NCBI GenBank assembly: GCA_016195815.1
Contig: JACPYX010000001.1
Coordinates: 1 to 64,000 of the forward strand
DNA from: Chloroflexota bacterium
GTDB lineage: Bacteria > Chloroflexota > Anaerolineae > Anaerolineales > Villigracilaceae
Length of the DNA stretch: 64,000 bases
Reading direction: 5' to 3'
Made by a program: the position numbers and the translations under genes. Every line of letters starts with the position of its first letter. Position 1 is the first letter of the stretch. Below are positions 60,369-64,000 of the stretch, piece after piece. The notes below the pieces were generated by a model. It made no database searches. It was not told the origin of the DNA and was given only the letters and a program-made list of their open reading frames with translations.

Positions 60369-61248
60369 ATTCGTCGTTCACGCGGCGCAATTTCTTCATC
60401 GAAGATTTTTCGCTGTCGTACACGTGCTTCACGCCGTCGCCCAGCGACGCTTCACTCACGCGGATATATTTCACCAGCCGCTCGAAGCCGCCCGGCTCCA
60501 CAGATGCAGCCTGGTCACTGCCCCACATGGCACGATCCAGCGTGAGATGGCGTTCGACCATGCAGGCGCCCAAAGCGACCGCCACCGCCGAAGGCACAAG
60601 CCCCACTTCGTGACCGGAATATCCGATCGGGACATTCTTGAACTCGCGGCGCAGAGTCTCGACCATACGCAGGTTCAACTCTTCAGGCTCGCAGGGATAA
60701 GTGCTGGTACAGTGCATCAATGCCAAATCCTTTTCGCCCGCGATCTTCACGCCTTTATGAATCTGTTCCATCGTGGACATGCCCGAAGACAAAATGATCG
60801 GCTTGCCGGTGGTCCGGGTGTGCCGGATCAGTTTATGGTCCGTAAGCGAAGCGGACGGAATCTTATAGGCGGGCGTGTCGAACTTTTCCATGAAGTCCAC
60901 CGATGGTTCGTCCCATACTGAAACCATCCACGCAATCTTTTTCTCTTTGCAATACTTATCAATCGCGCCATACTGCTCTTCGTTGAATTCAACTTTGTAG
61001 CGATAATCAAGATACGTGATGTAACCCCATGGCGTCTCACGCATTTGTTTCTGTTGTTCAAGCGGTGTGCAGACTTCGGGCGTGCGCTTCTGGAACTTGA
61101 CCGCGTCCGCGCCCGCATGCACCGCCGCGTCTATCATTTGCTTTGCAATTTCAAGATCGCCGTTGTGATTGATTCCGATTTCAGCGATGATAAATGCCGG
61201 ATGTCCATCGCCCACCGTTCGATTTCCAAATTTTATTTCGCGAGCCAT
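60367..61248 (-). CDS. NeuB-type nonulosonic acid synthase lacking the SAF domain
   Basis: The 293-aa TIM-barrel enzyme condenses PEP with a six-carbon sugar to form a nine-carbon 2-keto sugar acid. Motifs are AEIGINHNGDLEIAKQMIDAA, GADAVKFQKR, KIPSASLTDHKLI, LSSGMSTMEQI, HCTSTYPCEPEELNLRM and IGYSGHEVG, then an HLTLDR segment. Typical NeuB proteins (about 340-350 aa) carry a C-terminal antifreeze-like SAF domain that closes the active site. Here the chain ends after about 290 residues. The nearby NeuA-KdsC fusion suggests the product is a phosphate ester, as in the KDN route, which is an inference. Confidence 0.9.
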   Translation of the reverse strand: MAREIKFGNRTVGDGHPAFIIAEIGINHNGDLEIAKQMIDAAVHAGADAVKFQKRTPEVCTPLEQQKQMRETPWGYITYLDYRYKVEFNEEQYGAIDKYCKEKKIAWMVSVWDEPSVDFMEKFDTPAYKIPSASLTDHKLIRHTRTTGKPIILSSGMSTMEQIHKGVKIAGEKDLALMHCTSTYPCEPEELNLRMVETLRREFKNVPIGYSGHEVGLVPSAVAVALGACMVERHLTLDRAMWGSDQAASVEPGGFERLVKYIRVSEASLGDGVKHVYDSEKSSMKKLRRVNDE

Positions 61249-61267
61249 GTTGTCTCCTTGTAGATGA

Positions 61268-61357
61268 TGTCATTGCGAGGGCGGCGCATTTCCGCCCGAA
61301 GCAATCTCAACAACTTGGGATTGCTTCGTCGTCGCTCCGCTCCTCCTCGCAATGACA
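61268..61357. repeat. REP/MITE-like cruciform element
   Basis: The outer arms tgtcattgcgagg (61268-61280) and cctcgcaatgaca (61345-61357) are perfect complements. Inside, gaagcaatc (61298-61306) pairs with gattgcttc (61319-61327), and gggcgg (61279-61284) pairs with ccgccc (61292-61297), giving a branched hairpin. It ends directly at the stop codon of the NeuA-KdsC gene. The ATTGCGAGG...GAAGCAATC sequence style is familiar from dispersed repeats in many environmental genomes. Confidence 0.85.
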
Positions 61358-62575
61358 TTACATATTTTTCAAAACCATCTCGCACAACTCGCGCACCGCT
61401 CCGTGGCCGCCGGGCTTGCTCAAAACAAAATCAGCGGCGCGCGCCACTTCGGGATACGCGTCGGCCACCGCCACCGCCCAGCCCGCGATTTCAAAACACG
61501 GCAGGTCATTGAAATCGTTGCCGACAAAAACAACGCGCGACGCGTCCACTTTTTTCGCGGCCAGCAACTGCTTCAACGCTTCGCCTTTTTTTAAAATGCC
61601 GACTCCATGCACCGCCTCGACGCCCATCTTTTTGGCGCGGGCTGCGACGACGGAATTCACTTCAGACGAAAGGATCATGACTTCGACCCCGCGCGCGCGC
61701 AATTCCGCAACCCGCATCGAATCGGACCGTGAAGCGGCCACCATTTCCCGTCCGTCCTGGTCGGTCCAGACGCGGTTGTCGGTGACAACGCCGTCGAAAT
61801 CGCAGATGATCATTTTGATCTTCTCCGGCATGGGCCGGCGCGGCTTTCCGGGCGGGACCATTTCCAATCCGCTGTAGACCAGCGCTTCATACTTGGCCCA
61901 ATCGGACAGATTGTCAATATCCACTGTGTAGCGCGGATCAATAATCAGCGGATAAACTTTGTCTCCCGTCAGCGAATGTTTCTGCAAAATGGCGGATGCA
62001 CGGATGGCGTCAATGTGGCCGGTCTGCCAGTAGACCGGCGGCAGGATCTGGCGCGGGGCATTGTATGGCTCAGCAACGCCGTCCACTTCAAGCAAAGGCT
62101 TCATTGGTTTGTCCTCGCCGTTGAAGCGCCACATCTTGAACGGATTCTGCCCGGCGGGGACTACGCCGCGCACACAGTCCGCATCTTTATGTTCGAGTAA
62201 GATGCGAACCGCATCATCCACCAGATCACGCGGGCGAATGGGCGAGGTGGGACGAAGTTGAATCAAGACATCCGGTTTGTAGTTTTCGTTTTCGGCCAGC
62301 CATTTCAACGCGTGTTCAAAGACAGGCAAATCGAGCGTTTTGTCCTGCGCCAATTCAGCCGGGCGCATGAACGGCGTCTCAGCGCCCCACTCACGCGCCG
62401 CTGCTGCGATCTCCTCGTCGTCCGTACTGACGATGATACGCGTTACCGACCCGGATTGTTTGGCCGCGGCGATGCTCCAGGCAATCAGTGGATAGCCTGC
62501 GAAACTGCGAATATTTTTACGCGGGATGCCTTTCGAGCCGCCGCGCGCGGGGATAAGAGCAAGAATTTCAGTCAT
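61358..62575 (-). CDS. Bifunctional NulO cytidylyltransferase - KdsC-type HAD phosphatase
   Basis: The start is ATG 62575, overlapping the SDR stop as TAATG, giving 405 aa. Domain 1 (about 1-235) is a CMP-NeuAc synthetase: LIPARGGSKGIPRKNIRSFAG, STDDEEIAAAA, IQLRPTSPIRPRDLVDDAV and the DIDNLSDW segment. Domain 2 (about 245-405) is a KdsC-like HAD phosphatase: IICDFDGVVTDN (nucleophile DFDGV), ILSSEVNSVV, and FVGNDFNDLPCFEIAGWAVAVADA. It would dephosphorylate a NulO-9-phosphate and then activate it as CMP-NulO. It is coupled to the SDR upstream. Confidence 0.92.
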   Translation of the reverse strand: MTEILALIPARGGSKGIPRKNIRSFAGYPLIAWSIAAAKQSGSVTRIIVSTDDEEIAAAAREWGAETPFMRPAELAQDKTLDLPVFEHALKWLAENENYKPDVLIQLRPTSPIRPRDLVDDAVRILLEHKDADCVRGVVPAGQNPFKMWRFNGEDKPMKPLLEVDGVAEPYNAPRQILPPVYWQTGHIDAIRASAILQKHSLTGDKVYPLIIDPRYTVDIDNLSDWAKYEALVYSGLEMVPPGKPRRPMPEKIKMIICDFDGVVTDNRVWTDQDGREMVAASRSDSMRVAELRARGVEVMILSSEVNSVVAARAKKMGVEAVHGVGILKKGEALKQLLAAKKVDASRVVFVGNDFNDLPCFEIAGWAVAVADAYPEVARAADFVLSKPGGHGAVRELCEMVLKNM

Positions 62576-63402
62576 TACCACGCCGTCCATCCGCCATCCA
62601 CGACGACGTTATTGCCGGTCATGTACGAGGACGCGTCCGAGGCGAGGAACAACAAAGCGCCGTTCATTTCATCCTTCTTTGCCATGCGGCCCAAAATAGT
62701 TTTGGCCGAATAATTGTTGACAAAATAATCTTCATGGTTATTGAACACGCCGCCCGGCGTGAGCGCATTGACGCGAATTTCCGTCCCGGCATAATACGCG
62801 GCCAGATATTTGGTAAAGCCCATCACGCCCGCTTTGGTCACAGTGTAATAGACGGGTTTATACGCCACGCGCTTGCCATCTTTGATATAAATCCGCTGGT
62901 CGGGTCCATTGAGTCCATACGTCGAGCAGATGTTGATGATGCTTCCTTTCTTGCCTTGCGCGAGCATCGGCTTGACACAGGCCTGCGTGACCAAAAACAT
63001 GCCGGTCAGGTTTACGCTCATGGCCGCGTTCCAATCCGCGAGCGGATAATCTTCAAACGCGCCCGGTGCGATTCCTTTCGAGGCCGCGCCGGGATCGAAC
63101 TTTGGATCGAGGGCCGCCGAATTCACCAGAACGTCGAGCCGCCCAAAGTCCGAGAGAACCGCAGCGGCCATCGTCGAAACGGAATCAGGGTTTGTGATGT
63201 CGGCTTGAATCGCTTTGGCGCGATAACCGTCAGCAATTAATCCATCTGCAATTTTTTTGGCCGCCTCGCCGTTGAGATCAACCACCGCGACCGCCGCGCC
63301 CGCTTCGGCGAGAGTTTTACAAAACTCCGCGCCCAGCAAACCCACGCCGCCGGTGACAATCGCCGCGCGGCCGCTCAAATCAAATTTATCCTGGATCTTC
63401 AT
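62575..63402 (-). CDS. SDR-family oxidoreductase
   Basis: The 275-aa protein has cofactor motif IVTGGVGLLGAEF, VDLNGEAAKK, VLVNSAA, the catalytic Tyr-Lys in YYTVTKAGVMGF and the end SYMTGNNVVVDGGWTAW. It includes a 15-20 residue insertion (GLNGPDQRIYIKDGKRVAYKP) before the Tyr, typical of gluconate-dehydrogenase-like SDRs found in sialic/legionaminic-type loci. It is translationally coupled to the NeuA-KdsC gene. Confidence 0.9.
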   Translation of the reverse strand: MKIQDKFDLSGRAAIVTGGVGLLGAEFCKTLAEAGAAVAVVDLNGEAAKKIADGLIADGYRAKAIQADITNPDSVSTMAAAVLSDFGRLDVLVNSAALDPKFDPGAASKGIAPGAFEDYPLADWNAAMSVNLTGMFLVTQACVKPMLAQGKKGSIINICSTYGLNGPDQRIYIKDGKRVAYKPVYYTVTKAGVMGFTKYLAAYYAGTEIRVNALTPGGVFNNHEDYFVNNYSAKTILGRMAKKDEMNGALLFLASDASSYMTGNNVVVDGGWTAW

Positions 63403-63410
63403 GTTTCCTC

Positions 63411-64000
63411 TTACGGCGCGGCGGTGTACACTTCATCGCCCGACGATTTATACGCGAGATACAGACCCTTGCTCAATGTGATTGCGTCCGTCGAAGTGTT
63501 CTCGCCACCGGCGAATAACGCCAGCACGGCCCTGCCCGCGTTGATCTCTGCCTGCATCTGCGCCACGCCTTGATCGAAACCGGGCCGCGCTTCCGCGGTG
63601 ACGGGATCGAAGTCGTTGGGCAGTACATACGCGCCGCGCCCAGTATACAGATAGACCGCGCCGGGTTCGTTGGTATAAATTTTTACGTCGGCTGGCAGGC
63701 CGCGCAGGAATTCCATTGCCTGCGAGTCATACCATTGGAACGAAGCGTAGGCCGTCCCGCCTTTTTCAAGTTCCCGCACCGTCAGGGTCTGGTTATAAGC
63801 AGAAACGCCGAAAATAAAAACGGCCAATACAATCACAAGCTCACGCCGCTTGTTCCACAACCATAAGCCAAAAACCACCAGCAATATCAGAAGCGAGACG
63901 TAGACCGGAGCCAGGATTCGAACTTTGAATTTTGTGGACGCATCGAACAAGAGCATCGTGGCAATGATGGACGCCAAATAGCCAAAAACGTATAACCCGT
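63411..64000 (-). CDS. Multi-spanning membrane protein, C-terminal part (cut by window edge)
   Basis: The frame stays open to the right edge, so the start is outside the window; the TTG at 63977 is internal. Three hydrophobic segments are visible. A soluble end has FQWYDSQAMEFLRGLPADVKI, TNEPGAVYLYTGRGAY and AVLALFAGGEN. The pattern of helices plus a C-terminal extracytoplasmic domain matches GT39-like transferases such as those at 43434 and 45953. It is probably the fifth such protein in the locus. Confidence 0.6.
   Translation of the reverse strand, partial: GLYVFGYLASIIATMLLFDASTKFKVRILAPVYVSLLILLVVFGLWLWNKRRELVIVLAVFIFGVSAYNQTLTVRELEKGGTAYASFQWYDSQAMEFLRGLPADVKIYTNEPGAVYLYTGRGAYVLPNDFDPVTAEARPGFDQGVAQMQAEINAGRAVLALFAGGENTSTDAITLSKGLYLAYKSSGDEVYTAAP

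Overview
The window looks like chromosomal DNA of a Chloroflexota bacterium, most likely class Anaerolineae. This is an inference from gene content and style. Many lipoproteins and membrane-anchored proteins carry Thr/Pro-rich linkers. There are tandem lipoproteins with Ig-like domains of the NBR1 (next to BRCA1) type. A perfect CIRCE element precedes groESL, and a T-box leader precedes thrS. Short 7-nt-periodic repeat arrays are scattered through the DNA. No rRNA, CRISPR array, phage or plasmid genes were seen. The only clear mobile-element gene is the end of an IS1-type transposase at the left edge.

Left half, about 0.3-36 kb, mostly + strand and mostly housekeeping: a C39-like peptidase with TPRs, a response regulator, a formylglycine-generating-enzyme-like lipoprotein, tRNA-Val(GAC), the T-box/thrS unit, an ECF sigma factor with a membrane beta-propeller partner (- strand), infC-rpmI-rplT, a macrodomain protein, a SpoU methyltransferase, a DUF711 protein and ilvE. 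Next, on the - strand, come a parvulin-type lipoprotein, groES-groEL and two overlapping TPR genes. The + strand resumes with trmD, an MFS transporter and a complete BMP-type (nucleoside-like) ABC importer: two binding lipoproteins, a double ATPase and two permeases. Five tandem NBR1-Ig lipoproteins, queG and rdgB follow.

Right half, 36-64 kb, entirely - strand: an alpha/beta hydrolase and a histidine kinase, then a long surface-glycan locus read right to left. It holds four sulfotransferases, three GT2 glycosyltransferases, four complete (and one partial) multi-spanning GT39-like or related membrane proteins, a Wzz-like chain-length protein, an O-antigen ligase/polymerase, a DUF115/sialyltransferase-like protein, a capsule-synthesis-like protein, a NeuB-type synthase, a NeuA-KdsC fusion, a second cytidylyltransferase, two SDRs and a D-2-hydroxyacid dehydrogenase. 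Together they suggest a sulfated exopolysaccharide or cell-surface glycan containing a nonulosonic acid. No flippase, PAPS synthesis or UDP-sugar epimerase gene is visible.

Most notable observations: (1) a transposase-free HEPN/nucleotidyltransferase pair inserted exactly between two 145-bp direct copies of the 3' end of an SDR gene, the copies differing only at synonymous sites; (2) degenerate heptamer arrays that cover gene ends and also run in frame through several coding regions; (3) a Thr-rich short ORF with its own Shine-Dalgarno between the T-box terminator and thrS; (4) infC starting at AUC; (5) the five-gene NBR1-Ig lipoprotein array, one member of which has a repeat-tract frameshift.
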